Below, piece by piece: positions 1 to 8,920 of a stretch of DNA of 64,000 nt; within the stretch, counting starts at the first letter, position 1, and every line of letters begins with the position of its first letter. Origin of the DNA: Iocasia fonsfrigidae (GTDB taxonomy: Bacteria > Bacillota > Halanaerobiia > Halanaerobiales > DTU029); NCBI RefSeq assembly GCF_017751145.1, contig NZ_CP046640.1:538137-602136 (forward strand), written 5' to 3'. The notes under the pieces were generated by a model. It was given only the letters and a program-made list of their open reading frames with translations, was not told the DNA's origin and did not search any database. The position numbers and the translations under genes are program-made.

Positions 1-404
1 AGCCAGAGTCATTGGGGAAGGTAAGGGTTCAGCTTAAGGTAGAGGCTGGTGAAGTAATGGCCAGACTTCTGGTAGAGAGCCAGGAGGTTAAGTCCTATCT
101 TGAACATAATATAAATGGTCTCAGGTCTAATCTAGTCAGACAGGGATTGACAGTTGACCAGCTCTATGTTGAGTCAAATGATAAGTATTTTAATGAAGAA
201 TTTGACTCCCAACAGGGTTCCTATCAGGAACAACAGCATAGTAATCAGGAACAGAACTCTCAGGATTTTGGACAGATTAGCTATGAAGAGATGGAAACAC
301 TGCTGAGTGAAGAGGGATTTAGTGAACTCCCGCAGAGTATAATTGCAGACCACCGCTGGTCAAATCTTAATTATATCAGACACAGGATGAATCTACTGGC
401 CTAG
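1..404 (+). CDS. fliK: Flagellar hook-length control protein FliK, C-terminal part (5' truncated by window edge)
   Basis: The reading frame is already open at the window edge and its visible start reads PESLGKVRVQLKVEAGEV. This is the typical opening of the FliK C-terminal domain, which interacts with FlhB to switch export from hook to filament substrates. The later block with NINGLRSNLVRQGLTVDQL also fits that domain (long helix, LR..L...Gl.v). A Gln/Ser-rich linker follows, then a short tail. The internal TTG at 12 is not the true start. The next gene, flgD, starts 20 bp downstream, as is usual in Firmicute fla/che operons. Family assignment is by motif recognition only. Confidence 0.85.
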   Translation, partial: PESLGKVRVQLKVEAGEVMARLLVESQEVKSYLEHNINGLRSNLVRQGLTVDQLYVESNDKYFNEEFDSQQGSYQEQQHSNQEQNSQDFGQISYEEMETLLSEEGFSELPQSIIADHRWSNLNYIRHRMNLLA

Positions 405-424
405 ATAAGAAAGGGGGTGAAAAG

Positions 425-892
425 ATGTCGGCACCAAGTGTTAATGTAGACCCAACTAATAATAATTATAGTTCTTCCAATCAGGTTAAACGGGAAGATA
501 GTAATGACCTGGATAGAGATGCTTTTTTTAAACTCTTAGCAACTCAGATGTCATATCAGGACCCATTAAATCCAATGGATAATACCCAGTTTATTTCCCA
601 GATGGCCCAGTTTAGTTCCTTAGAACAGATGGAGAATATGAATGCCAATATGATTCAATTTTTAAGGATTCAGGGGCTATCTGAAGGTGCTTCCTTAATC
701 GGCAAGACCGTTGAAACCATTGACCCTGAAACAGGAGAGACTATTAAGGGTGAAGTTGTTAAGGTAACCTTTGAAGATGGTAATATGTATGCCTATTTTG
801 ATGAAAAAACCAAAGTAGATGTTAATGGAATAACGGCTATACATAATGGAGATGATGATGGGGATGGAGATGGGGATGGAGATGATGATTAA
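425..892 (+). CDS. flgD: Flagellar hook cap / basal-body rod modification protein FlgD
   Basis: FlgD caps the growing hook and helps FlgE subunits polymerise. The FlgD N-terminal signature is clear: LDRDAFFKLLATQMSYQDPL, then NTQFISQMAQFSSLEQM. At 155 residues it is a short FlgD that lacks the FlgD-FnIII/Tudor-like C-terminal domains of enteric proteins, as in many Firmicutes. The ribosome site AAGGGGGTGAAAAG precedes ATG 425. The C-terminus is an odd acidic tail of alternating Asp/Gly residues encoded by tandem GATGGN hexamers at about 848-890. Position between fliK and flgE supports the call. Confidence 0.93.
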   Translation: MSAPSVNVDPTNNNYSSSNQVKREDSNDLDRDAFFKLLATQMSYQDPLNPMDNTQFISQMAQFSSLEQMENMNANMIQFLRIQGLSEGASLIGKTVETIDPETGETIKGEVVKVTFEDGNMYAYFDEKTKVDVNGITAIHNGDDDGDGDGDGDDD

Positions 893-907
893 AGAGGGGT
901 GATTTTT

Positions 908-1300
908 GTGGATAATAGAATTTTAAGCAGACAGCCCTTACAGAGAACACCAAGAATCCAGCAGCATTCCAATCAAGTAAAAAGGAAAGATGCTAAAAAA
1001 CGGGTTTCTTTTAGTGAGGTTTTAACAGCCCGTTTAAATGAAAAATCTAAGGTAGATTTTTCCAAACATGCCCAGAACCGCCTCCTGGCCAGGGGGATAG
1101 AAGTCAGTGAGAAAGACCTATCCCAACTAGAAGATGGCCTTGCTAAAGCTGCTGAGAAGGGTTCAAGGGAGTCACTGATTATGGTTAATCAGGTGGCCTA
1201 TGTAGTTAGTGTGGAGAATAAAACGGTCATTACAGCTATTGATGACCACCATCTGAAAGAGAATGTTTTTACGAATATTGATAGTGCAGTTTTTATGTAG
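908..1300 (+). CDS. Small flagellar operon protein (TIGR02530-like)
   Basis: A 131-residue soluble protein between flgD and flgE, the position of the conserved Firmicute 'flagellar operon protein' family (TIGR02530, from memory). The core has HAQNRLLARGIEVSEKDL followed by an ESLIMVNQVAYVVSV segment, which fits that family. The start at GTG 908 is preferred over GTG 899, because the GAGGGG ribosome site at 894-899 would overlap the earlier codon. The biochemical role of the family is not established; it is presumed to act in hook or rod assembly. Confidence 0.75.
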   Translation: MDNRILSRQPLQRTPRIQQHSNQVKRKDAKKRVSFSEVLTARLNEKSKVDFSKHAQNRLLARGIEVSEKDLSQLEDGLAKAAEKGSRESLIMVNQVAYVVSVENKTVITAIDDHHLKENVFTNIDSAVFM

Positions 1301-1408
1301 TTTAAATAAAAATACTGGAAAAAGGCTGGACCTATTCAGGGGGCCTTGGGGTATTATCGAATATAATATCTGCCAGTTTAAAATTTTGAAGGAGGTCGTA
1401 ATTAAAAA

Positions 1409-2986
1409 ATGATGCGTTCAATGTATGCCGGTGTTTCCGGTCTTAAGGCACATCAAACTAGAATGGATATTGTTGGTAATAATATTGCAAATGTTAATAC
1501 TACAGGATATAAAGCCAGTAGGGCTACTTTTAAGGAGATGATCAGTCAGACACTACAGGGTGCTAAAGCGGCTCAGGATAACCGCGGTGGGATGAACCCA
1601 CAGCAGGTTGGTCTTGGTGTTATGTTAGGGAGTATTGATACTGATCTTACCCAGGGCAATCTGCAGTCAACAGGTCGGGGTGATGACCTGGCCATTGCTG
1701 GTAATGGTTATTTTGTAGTTAATGACGGCAGTCAGAATTACTATACCAGGGCAGGTGCCCTTACCACTGATAATCAGGGTAATCTGGTTAATTCATCTAA
1801 TGGCTATATTATGCAGGGGTGGATGGCTGATGACTACGGAAATATTAATACCAGTGGTGAGCCTGAAGGGCTTCTAATTCCAGTGGGGGCAACAATGAGC
1901 CCACAGGCCACTGCCAATGCTTATTTTCAGGGTAACTTTGATAGTAATACCGCTGGTGGTACAAACTGGACAAGTACGATCAATATATTTGATTCCCTGG
2001 GGGAAATGCATACAGTAACAGTTGATTTTACGCGTCAGGTACAGTCACCCCCAACAACTGGTACTATTGATTTTGGCGCCTGGACGCTACAGGCCGATGC
2101 TGGTTCGCCTGACGCTGATTTAAATGGTATTACTTTTGCCTTTGGTGCCGATACAGATACAGGACCAGCTTATAGCTATGACCCAGATTCTAAGACTTTT
2201 ACATTCACTGGTGATTGGGATGGTAGTTCTGTAGCTGCACCAACAATAGCACAATTAGAGGGTTTTATAAACGGTCAATTAGGTGCTGGTAGTGTGACTT
2301 TAACTACTACTGGTACTTATGATGCAGCTGACCTGGCTGATGCTGATGATTTAAAAATGTCAGCCCCGGCTGACAACCGCTGGAATTATACAGTAGATGT
2401 TTCTGATGGATCGATTAATTCTGGTGGTAGTGGTAGTATTTCCTTTAATCCAGATGGTACTATTAGTAGTGGTGGTACATCTAATATAAACTTTGATCCT
2501 GCTGGTGGAGCAGCAGCTGGTCAGGAGGTTACTTTAGATTTCTCGGAGATAACACAGAGTTCAGCCTCCACTAAAGAGGAGGAGAATAAGACTTCGGTTA
2601 CAAAAAAGAGGGCAGACGGTCATTCGATGGGTTCACTGCAGTCCTATAGTATTAATAGTGCCGGGGAACTTATTGGTGGTTTTTCAAATGGATTAAAAAG
2701 GAAACTGGGGCAGCTTGCCATAAGTAGTTTTACTAATCCTGCTGGGCTGACCAGAGAGGGAGGAAGCCTTTATTCTGAATCACAGAACTCCGGTATGGCC
2801 CAGATTGGTACTGCTAGTACACTAGGTAGAGGGAAAATAGTAGCTGGTAATTTAGAGATGTCCAATGCGAATTTATCTGACCAGTTTACAGATATGATAA
2901 CTACTCAGCGCGGTTTCCAGGCCAATTCCAAGATAATTACCACCACTGATGAGATGCTGCAGGAACTGGTCAATCTAAAGAGATAG
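1409..2986 (+). CDS. flgE: Flagellar hook protein FlgE
   Basis: The main structural subunit of the hook, exported by the flagellar type III apparatus. The N-terminus (MYAGVSGLKAHQTRMDIVGNNIANVNT) and the C-terminus (LSDQFTDMITTQRGFQANSKIITTTDEML) are the paired D0 helices of the rod/hook family. The 525-residue length is in the normal FlgE range. The middle (about residues 190-400) is rich in Gly, Ser, Thr and Asp and corresponds to the variable outer hook domains. GGAGGT lies upstream of ATG 1409. About 110 bp separate it from the previous gene, so an internal promoter is possible, but I did not identify a convincing one. Confidence 0.95.
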   Translation: MMRSMYAGVSGLKAHQTRMDIVGNNIANVNTTGYKASRATFKEMISQTLQGAKAAQDNRGGMNPQQVGLGVMLGSIDTDLTQGNLQSTGRGDDLAIAGNGYFVVNDGSQNYYTRAGALTTDNQGNLVNSSNGYIMQGWMADDYGNINTSGEPEGLLIPVGATMSPQATANAYFQGNFDSNTAGGTNWTSTINIFDSLGEMHTVTVDFTRQVQSPPTTGTIDFGAWTLQADAGSPDADLNGITFAFGADTDTGPAYSYDPDSKTFTFTGDWDGSSVAAPTIAQLEGFINGQLGAGSVTLTTTGTYDAADLADADDLKMSAPADNRWNYTVDVSDGSINSGGSGSISFNPDGTISSGGTSNINFDPAGGAAAGQEVTLDFSEITQSSASTKEEENKTSVTKKRADGHSMGSLQSYSINSAGELIGGFSNGLKRKLGQLAISSFTNPAGLTREGGSLYSESQNSGMAQIGTASTLGRGKIVAGNLEMSNANLSDQFTDMITTQRGFQANSKIITTTDEMLQELVNLKR

Positions 2987-3126
2987 TAAGCTGAGTTCCA
3001 CTTAAAGATACTTAATCCCAAGCTTGGTGTTGAGTTCTGCCAGCGAGTCTTGTGATAGAGTGTGCTATTTAAGTGTTCAAAATATATTTGCCAGAGGTAA
3101 ATGATAATAAAAAAAGGGGTGGTTAG

Positions 3127-3330
3127 ATGGTTAAATTGAAGAAAATAAATGGAGAAGAGATAGTTGTTAATGCAAGGTTGATTGAGACTGTTCAGGCCAC
3201 CCCTGATACAGTTATCACATTAACAACAAATAAAAAGATTCTGGTAATGGATGATGTAGATGATATAGTAGAGAAGGTAATAGACTATCATCAAAAAATA
3301 TTTTCTAATGTTAGCATAGAAAAGGGGTGA
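3127..3330 (+). CDS. swrD: Flagellar protein FlbD / swarming motility protein SwrD
   Basis: A 67-residue protein with the SwrD/FlbD-family features: a starting VKLKKINGEEIVVNA strand, VNARLIETVQATPDTVITL and a C-terminal VEKVIDYHQKI helix. In Bacillus subtilis SwrD raises flagellar motor torque. Its position directly before motA supports a motor role. The family name FlbD is also used for an unrelated Caulobacter regulator; this small protein is not that regulator. The ribosome site is AAAGGGGTGG. Confidence 0.85.
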   Translation: MVKLKKINGEEIVVNARLIETVQATPDTVITLTTNKKILVMDDVDDIVEKVIDYHQKIFSNVSIEKG

Positions 3331-3335
3331 GACAA

Positions 3336-4139
3336 ATGGACCTGGCTACACTTATAGGAATAATATTTGGGGTTACTCTCCTTGGTGGGGCTATAGTAAT
3401 GGATGGGAATGCTATAATCTTTTACAACTTAAGGTCGATCTTGATTGTAATTGGTGGTACCCTGGCTGGAACAATGATTAGTTATTCCCTGGGTGAACTA
3501 TTGAAGATCCCTGCCCTGGTCAGGATTGCTTTTCAAACACATCAATTAGATTCAGATGAGATTATTGATTTGATGGTTGGTTTTGCTGAAAAGGCCAGGA
3601 GAGAAGGCCTGTTGGCCCTGGAACAGGATGTTGTCAATATTAATGATGATTTCTTGCAGAAGGGTATCCAGCTGGTTGTTGATGGTACTGATCCAGAACT
3701 GGTAAGGAATATTATGGAGACTAAACTTACCTTTCTGGAGGAGAGACATGGTAAAGGACGTAGTATTATGGCTACAATGGGACAATTGGCCCCGGCCTTT
3801 GGAATGATAGGTACTTTAATTGGATTAATTCAGATGCTTAGTGAACTGGATGATCCATCAAAACTAGGTGGGGGTATGGCTGTTGCCCTGATCACAACAC
3901 TCTATGGGGCTTTACTGGCTAATCTACTCTTTATTCCCTTAGCTGGTAAACTAAAGGAACGTAGTGAAGATGAGATCTTGACCAAGGAAGTTATTATTGA
4001 AGGTGTTCTCTCTATTCAGGCTGGTGAAAACCCGCGTATTGTAGATGAAAAACTGAGGGCCTTCCTGGCTGAAGATGTTCATACTGGTCAGTCAGCAGGG
4101 GCAGAGATGGATACAATGGCGGTGGGAGATAATGCCTAA
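3336..4139 (+). CDS. motA: Flagellar motor stator protein MotA
   Basis: A proton- or sodium-driven stator subunit of the inner membrane. It shows the MotA/PomA layout: two N-terminal membrane helices, a long cytoplasmic loop starting near DSDEIIDLMVGFAEKARREGLLALE, then two helices with ATMGQLAPAFGMIGTLIGLI and GMAVALITTLYGALLAN. The conserved Pro residues of the torque interface are present in these segments. ATG 3336 is preferred over GTG 3327, which overlaps the AAGGGG ribosome site. The stop overlaps the start of motB by 8 bp, suggesting translational coupling. Confidence 0.95.
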   Translation: MDLATLIGIIFGVTLLGGAIVMDGNAIIFYNLRSILIVIGGTLAGTMISYSLGELLKIPALVRIAFQTHQLDSDEIIDLMVGFAEKARREGLLALEQDVVNINDDFLQKGIQLVVDGTDPELVRNIMETKLTFLEERHGKGRSIMATMGQLAPAFGMIGTLIGLIQMLSELDDPSKLGGGMAVALITTLYGALLANLLFIPLAGKLKERSEDEILTKEVIIEGVLSIQAGENPRIVDEKLRAFLAEDVHTGQSAGAEMDTMAVGDNA

Positions 4140-4866
4140 ATTACAAAGAAAAAAAGAAGAAGGAAATAATGGTTCACCTGCCTGGATGGTTACTTTTAGT
4201 GACTTGATGACACTGCTTTTGGTCTTTTTTGTTCTCCTCTATTCCTTTTCAGTAATGGATATTGAGAAGTTTGAGGGCTTTATGTCTGCCTTTCAGGCCC
4301 AGCTTGGTGTACTAGATGGTGGGAAAACTATTAATGATGAAAGCCTTGTTGCCCGAGGTAATATTGCTCAACGATTTAATCCCTCACTCCAGAATTTTAA
4401 TAAGGTTATGGGTGAAATGAGTACTTATATCGAACAGGAGGGTTTAAATGACAGGGTTGAGATGGAACTAACTGAAAGAGGACTGGTCGTCAGATTAACA
4501 GGCCAGGTTTTATATGATGTTGGTAAGGCTGAACTCAAGGTTGGTGGTAAGAACCTCCTGGATGAAATAGCTAAGTTGCTAAAAGATATTCCTAATGATA
4601 TTATGGTTGAAGGTCATACAGATAACTGGCCGATAAACAATGCAGACTTCCCTTCTAACTGGGAATTGTCTACCACCAGGGCGACTAATGTTGTAAGATA
4701 TTTCATGGAAAATACAGCGATAGAGCCGTCCAGGTTAATGGCTGCCGGTTATTCAGAATACAGACCACTATTTGAGAATGATACAGTAGAACACCGGGCC
4801 AAGAACCGGAGGATAGAAATAGTAATCTTAAATACATTACATAATACGGACCTTGAAGGGAGGTAA
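4132..4866 (+). CDS. motB: Flagellar motor stator protein MotB (OmpA-like)
   Basis: The peptidoglycan-anchored stator partner of MotA. After a basic start comes the plug/TM segment PAWMVTFSDLMTLLLVFFVLL with the ion-binding aspartate (SDLMTLL). The periplasmic OmpA-like domain has VEGHTDNWPINN and NRRIEIVIL. The proper start is ATG 4132 (MPKLQRKKEEG); the longer in-frame opening from 4075 runs inside motA and has no family similarity. Length (244 residues) is normal. The D-L-M-T context alone does not settle H+ versus Na+ specificity. Confidence 0.95.
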   Translation: MPKLQRKKEEGNNGSPAWMVTFSDLMTLLLVFFVLLYSFSVMDIEKFEGFMSAFQAQLGVLDGGKTINDESLVARGNIAQRFNPSLQNFNKVMGEMSTYIEQEGLNDRVEMELTERGLVVRLTGQVLYDVGKAELKVGGKNLLDEIAKLLKDIPNDIMVEGHTDNWPINNADFPSNWELSTTRATNVVRYFMENTAIEPSRLMAAGYSEYRPLFENDTVEHRAKNRRIEIVILNTLHNTDLEGR

Positions 4867-4871
4867 TTAAG

Positions 4872-5309
4872 ATGGCAAATGAGGGTTTGAGTTTTAAGAG
4901 TATACTAGGGATTGCCCTGTTAATGGTGGTGATTGCCATTGGTACCAGTTATGGTTTTATGAAATTCATAACAACTAATGATAATTCACAGACGCTTAAT
5001 GAAAATGCTATTGGACCTACTTATTCCCTGGGTGACTTTGTAGTTAATCTCTCTGGAACCAGGGGTTATCAGTATATTAGAGCCAGTATTGTAGTGGAGG
5101 TTAGTACAGATAATGTGATTACTGAACTGGAAAAAAGGAGTCCACAGGTAAGAGATAGTATTATCGGAATCCTGCGAGACCAACAGGTTGCTGATATTGA
5201 AGAACCAGGAGCCAGGGTTATTAAGAATAGGCTGATCACAAAGTTAAATGATATATTGAGGACAGGGGATATTACCCAGGTCTGGTTTACTCAATTAGTT
5301 GTACAATAG
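4872..5309 (+). CDS. fliL: Flagellar basal body-associated protein FliL
   Basis: A single-pass membrane protein (about residues 10-30 hydrophobic) with the FliL periplasmic domain. The characteristic pieces are YSLGDFVVNLSGTRGYQYIRASIVVEV, SPQVRDSIIGILRDQ and a LITKLNDIL segment. FliL surrounds or supports stators and modulates torque. It lies 5 bp after motB and 12 bp before fliM, the conserved order in Firmicutes. Length of 145 residues is typical. Confidence 0.92.
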   Translation: MANEGLSFKSILGIALLMVVIAIGTSYGFMKFITTNDNSQTLNENAIGPTYSLGDFVVNLSGTRGYQYIRASIVVEVSTDNVITELEKRSPQVRDSIIGILRDQQVADIEEPGARVIKNRLITKLNDILRTGDITQVWFTQLVVQ

Positions 5310-5321
5310 GGGGAGAAACAG

Positions 5322-6329
5322 ATGGCTGATGTTTTAAGTCAAAATGAAATAGATTCTCTGCTGACAGCACTTTCCTCCGGGGATGTTGATGTTGAAGAGA
5401 TAAAAAAAGAGACTGAGAATCAGGCGGTTAAGGCTTATGATTTTCGGCGGCCGGATAAATTATCCAAGGAACAAATGCGTACACTGCAGATGATTCATGA
5501 AAATCTTGCCCGGTCTTTAACTACCATTCTTTCTACTCAGCTTAGAACAATGGTTGATTTTGATGTTGCTTCAATAGAACAGATAACATATGAGGAATTT
5601 ATTAGGTCATTACCTGAACCGACAATAATTGGGATCAGTGACCTGGAACCATTTAAAGGGCAGTTTATTTTTGAGTTAAATCCAGATATAGGTTTTGCAG
5701 TAATTGACCGCTTATTTGGTGGTTTTGGGAAATCTAATTTTACTTCCCGGCCTTTTACAGATATAGAGAAGGTTGTATTTAAGAGGGTAATCAACTGGAT
5801 CCTCAGTGGATTTCCAGAAGCCTGGGAAAATATTGTCAGGGTTAATCCTGTATTAAGGGATATCGAATCAAATCCCCAGTTTACCCAGATTGTACCCAGT
5901 AATGATATGACTATTCTGATTACTTTGATGGCAAGAATAGGTGATAGTGAAGGACTAATTAATATATGTATTCCTTATATTATGATTGAACCGATTGTAC
6001 CGAAATTAAATGCCCAACAGTGGTTCTCAAATACCAGGTCAGAACAAACCGCCCAGCATATTAATACCTTGAAAAACAAGATAAAACGCACCTCGCTTGA
6101 TGTCTATGCAGAACTGGGTGGGGCTGAGTTAACTGTTTCCGAACTTCTCTATCTTCAAAAGGGTGATGTTATAAAATTAGATAAGAGATCATCTGATAAT
6201 ATTGATATTAGAATAGGTAAATATGTTAAATTTAAAGGTATACCAGGGAAAGCCAACAAACACCTGGCTATGAAGGTGGTTGAAGTAGTAGATACGGGAG
6301 AGGAAGGTGAAGAAGACGATGAGCAATGA
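5322..6329 (+). CDS. fliM: Flagellar motor switch protein FliM
   Basis: The middle component of the C-ring that binds CheY-P and switches rotation. The N-terminus MADVLSQNEIDSLLTALSSGD is the CheY-binding segment. The central CheC-like domain includes RPDKLSKEQMRTLQMIHENLA, and the C-terminus is a SpoA (FliN-like) domain from about residue 255. The 335-residue length is standard. It overlaps the start of fliY by 11 bp. All expected domains are present and nothing looks degraded. Confidence 0.95.
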   Translation: MADVLSQNEIDSLLTALSSGDVDVEEIKKETENQAVKAYDFRRPDKLSKEQMRTLQMIHENLARSLTTILSTQLRTMVDFDVASIEQITYEEFIRSLPEPTIIGISDLEPFKGQFIFELNPDIGFAVIDRLFGGFGKSNFTSRPFTDIEKVVFKRVINWILSGFPEAWENIVRVNPVLRDIESNPQFTQIVPSNDMTILITLMARIGDSEGLINICIPYIMIEPIVPKLNAQQWFSNTRSEQTAQHINTLKNKIKRTSLDVYAELGGAELTVSELLYLQKGDVIKLDKRSSDNIDIRIGKYVKFKGIPGKANKHLAMKVVEVVDTGEEGEEDDEQ

Positions 6330-7497
6330 TGATAGAAAAGAATTATTATCCCAGGAAGAGATTGATGCTTTAATTAATGATGAGGATAGTCAGGAAGAAT
6401 CGGTCACAGAGAATAATGCTGTTCAAGAAGGGCTAACAGATAATATGAAAGATGTTCTTGGTGAGGTTGGTAATATTGCCATGGGGTCAGCCGCTACTGC
6501 CCTGTATACAATACTTGATCAGAAGGTTGATATTACCACACCTAATGTGAGACAGTCTACTATTACTGAGATTATGGCTGAGTATGAGCGGCCCTGTGTT
6601 CTGGTACAGGTAGAGTATGTTGAGGGTATTGAAGGAATGAATATCCTGATCATCAAAGAAGAGGATGCCGCTATTATTGCTGATTTAATGATGGGTGGTG
6701 ACGGCTCTAATGTAACAGAGGATTTAGATGATATTCATCTCAGTGCTGTTTGTGAGGCTATGAATCAGATGATGGGTTCGGCGGCCACTTCTATGTCGAG
6801 TATTATTAATGAAGTAGTTAATATTTCTCCACCAGAGGTAGAATATATTGAGGTAGAAGAGGTTATTGATGTAATCAAGGACTATTTTGATAGTGAAGAA
6901 CCTTTGGTTGATACCTCCTTTAGGTTAAAGGTGGGGGATCTTATTGATAGTAGTTTTAAACAGATATCTAAACTTGATTTCTCTAAAAGATTGGTTGCTC
7001 AACTAATGAAACACGAAAGCGGTCTGGCAGCAAAGGACTGGGATGTTGATGAAGAGAAAATACTTGAAGGTGAAATAGATGATAAGCAAGAGGAAACAAA
7101 AGTAGGTGTTGATAGTAATACTATGAGAACTGGAGGGGAGAGCCAGATGGCGAATTCCGGGAATGTAACAAAGGGTGAACAGACTGGTGTTAAAAGGGCC
7201 CAGTTTCCTGATTTTGATAGTAATACAGCTGCTCCTTTACCACACAATATGGAACTTATTCAAGATGTACCATTACAGGTTACAGTACAGCTGGGTAAGA
7301 ACAGGATGACAATCAAGCAGATTCTGGAACTGGGAGAGGGTTCCATAGTAGAACTCGATAAACTGGCCGGGGAACCTGTGGATTTACTGGTCAATGGTAA
7401 GTTAGTGGCTAAAGGTGAAGTAGTTGTTATTGATGAGAGCTTTGGTTTCAGGGTCAAGGATATTATTAGCCCAATGGACAGGATCAATAATATTTAG
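6319..7497 (+). CDS. fliY: Flagellar motor switch phosphatase FliY
   Basis: FliY is the Firmicute/spirochaete C-ring protein that combines a CheC-type CheY-P phosphatase with a FliN-like SpoA domain. The N-terminal LLSQEEIDALIND is a CheY-binding-like peptide. Both CheC active-site motifs of the form (D/S)xxxExxNxxxG are visible: DVLGEVGNIAMG near residue 45 and SAVCEAMNQMMG near residue 145, so it is predicted to be active. The SpoA domain occupies the last 80 residues (IPLQVTVQLGKNRMTIKQIL-like). ATG 6319 has an AGGAAGG site and is preferred over GTG 6307. A polar linker at about 245-305 joins the domains. Confidence 0.93.
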   Translation: MSNDDRKELLSQEEIDALINDEDSQEESVTENNAVQEGLTDNMKDVLGEVGNIAMGSAATALYTILDQKVDITTPNVRQSTITEIMAEYERPCVLVQVEYVEGIEGMNILIIKEEDAAIIADLMMGGDGSNVTEDLDDIHLSAVCEAMNQMMGSAATSMSSIINEVVNISPPEVEYIEVEEVIDVIKDYFDSEEPLVDTSFRLKVGDLIDSSFKQISKLDFSKRLVAQLMKHESGLAAKDWDVDEEKILEGEIDDKQEETKVGVDSNTMRTGGESQMANSGNVTKGEQTGVKRAQFPDFDSNTAAPLPHNMELIQDVPLQVTVQLGKNRMTIKQILELGEGSIVELDKLAGEPVDLLVNGKLVAKGEVVVIDESFGFRVKDIISPMDRINNI

Positions 7498-7517
7498 TTA
7501 TTAAGGAGCTATAGATA

Positions 7518-7865
7518 ATGAATATTCCTTGGGAGATTGCCAAGATTAGTTTTTATTTACTACTGGTACTGGGATTGATATATTTGCTGGCTTACTTTTT
7601 GAAAAATAATATCAGTAGGAGTGGTAAGGGTAAGCAGATTAAGGTTATTGAACAGGTATATCTTTCTCCCAAAAAAAGCCTTGCTTTGATTACTGTCCAT
7701 AATACTATCTTCTTAATAAGTAATAGTAATGAAAAGGTCAGTGTTTTAAAGACCTGGGACAGCAAGGATTTTCCAGAGCTAAAAGATGAGATGGGAAAAA
7801 GGGCTTCATTTAAAGAATACTTCCAGCAAATAATTAATGACAATAGGCGTGGTAGTGATGATTAG
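7518..7865 (+). CDS. fliO: Flagellar biosynthetic protein FliO
   Basis: A 115-residue protein with one N-terminal membrane helix (about residues 8-30) and a short cytoplasmic domain containing IKVIEQVYLSPKKSLALI. That segment is typical of FliO/FliZ, the assembly chaperone for the FliP export-gate ring. It sits between fliY and fliP, the conserved position. The stop overlaps the start of fliP by 8 bp if the ATG at 7858 is used. Confidence 0.88.
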   Translation: MNIPWEIAKISFYLLLVLGLIYLLAYFLKNNISRSGKGKQIKVIEQVYLSPKKSLALITVHNTIFLISNSNEKVSVLKTWDSKDFPELKDEMGKRASFKEYFQQIINDNRRGSDD

Positions 7866-8625
7866 AAAAAATATAATAGCCTTTACTTTGATTATTTTAT
7901 TAATTTCAATAATTGCCCAGCCAGTTCAGGCAGATGAATTTCAGTTACCTGACCTGCGTCTGGAAATAAGTAATCCTGATGGGGGAACCCAGGGAGAAGA
8001 TCTGGTCTTGTCGCTGCGTATATTATTACTTTTAACAGTACTATCCCTGGCGCCAGCTATTCTGGTAATGCTTACTTCTTTTACCAGAGTTATAATTGTC
8101 CTGTCTTTGATCCGTACTGCGATGGCAACTAGGCAGATGCCTCCTAATCAGGTTTTAATTGGTTTAGCAATTTTTATTACTGTTTTTATAATGGCACCTG
8201 TCTGGCAGCAGGTAAATACTGATGCCTTACAGCCGTATCTTCAGCAGGAGATAGATACAGAGACCATGTATGAGAGAGGAATTAGCCCGATCAGAGAATT
8301 TATGTTTAAGCAGACTAGAGAAAAGGATCTCTCACTTTTTGTTGACATGGCTGAGATAGAAAGACCTAATAATCGTGATGATATACCAACTTACGTATTG
8401 ATTCCATCATTCGTAATCAGTGAGTTTAAGACTGCTTTTCAGATTGGTTTTATGATTTATATTCCCTTTTTAATGATCGATATGATTGTAGCCAGTACCC
8501 TGATGTCGATGGGGATGATGATGCTACCGCCAGTAATGATCTCTATTCCCTTTAAGATATTACTCTTTGTACTGGTTGATGGGTGGTATCTGGTAATTGA
8601 ATCATTGATTAATACCTTTAATTAG
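7858..8625 (+). CDS. fliP: Flagellar export gate protein FliP
   Basis: A core membrane protein of the type III export gate (FliP5-FliQ4-FliR1). It has a cleavable-looking signal sequence directly after ATG 7858 (ending near QPVQA), then the family segments ILLLLTVLSLAPAILVML, TSFTRVIIVLSLIRTAMA and the C-terminal TLMSMGMMMLPPVMISIPFK. An upstream ATG at 7837 is possible but places extra residues before the signal peptide. Length of 255 residues is usual. The gene lies in an uninterrupted fliOPQR-flhBA block. Confidence 0.94.
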   Translation: MIRKNIIAFTLIILLISIIAQPVQADEFQLPDLRLEISNPDGGTQGEDLVLSLRILLLLTVLSLAPAILVMLTSFTRVIIVLSLIRTAMATRQMPPNQVLIGLAIFITVFIMAPVWQQVNTDALQPYLQQEIDTETMYERGISPIREFMFKQTREKDLSLFVDMAEIERPNNRDDIPTYVLIPSFVISEFKTAFQIGFMIYIPFLMIDMIVASTLMSMGMMMLPPVMISIPFKILLFVLVDGWYLVIESLINTFN

Positions 8626-8639
8626 AATAGGTGATTATT

Positions 8640-8909
8640 ATGGATCAAGGTGTTGTAATTGATATTGGGCGAAATGCCCTGACAGTGGTCTTGATGATTA
8701 TTGCCCCTATGCTGGGATTTGGCCTTATAACAGGTCTGCTGGTGGCTATTTTTCAGGCTACAACACAGATTCAGGAACAGACCCTGGCCTTTATACCCAA
8801 GATTCTGGCAGTTCTTATTTCTATGGCCATTTTTGGCCCCTGGATGTTATCGACCATGGTTGATTTTATCACAAGGCTGTTTAATTCAATACCACAGTTA
8901 ATCGGTTAG
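8640..8909 (+). CDS. fliQ: Flagellar export gate protein FliQ
   Basis: An 89-residue protein with two membrane helices and the FliQ hallmark FQATTQIQEQTLAFIPKILAV. It is one of the small subunits of the export gate. ATG 8640 lies 6 bp after AGGTG and is preferred over GTG 8631, which overlaps that ribosome site. It is 14 bp after fliP and 11 bp before fliR. Confidence 0.94.
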   Translation: MDQGVVIDIGRNALTVVLMIIAPMLGFGLITGLLVAIFQATTQIQEQTLAFIPKILAVLISMAIFGPWMLSTMVDFITRLFNSIPQLIG

Positions 8910-8920
8910 GATGACTGTAA

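Noticed and set aside
4075-4131. Longer MotB N-terminus from 4075
   Set aside because: This part overlaps motA in another frame and does not resemble MotB; ATG 4132 gives the standard start.
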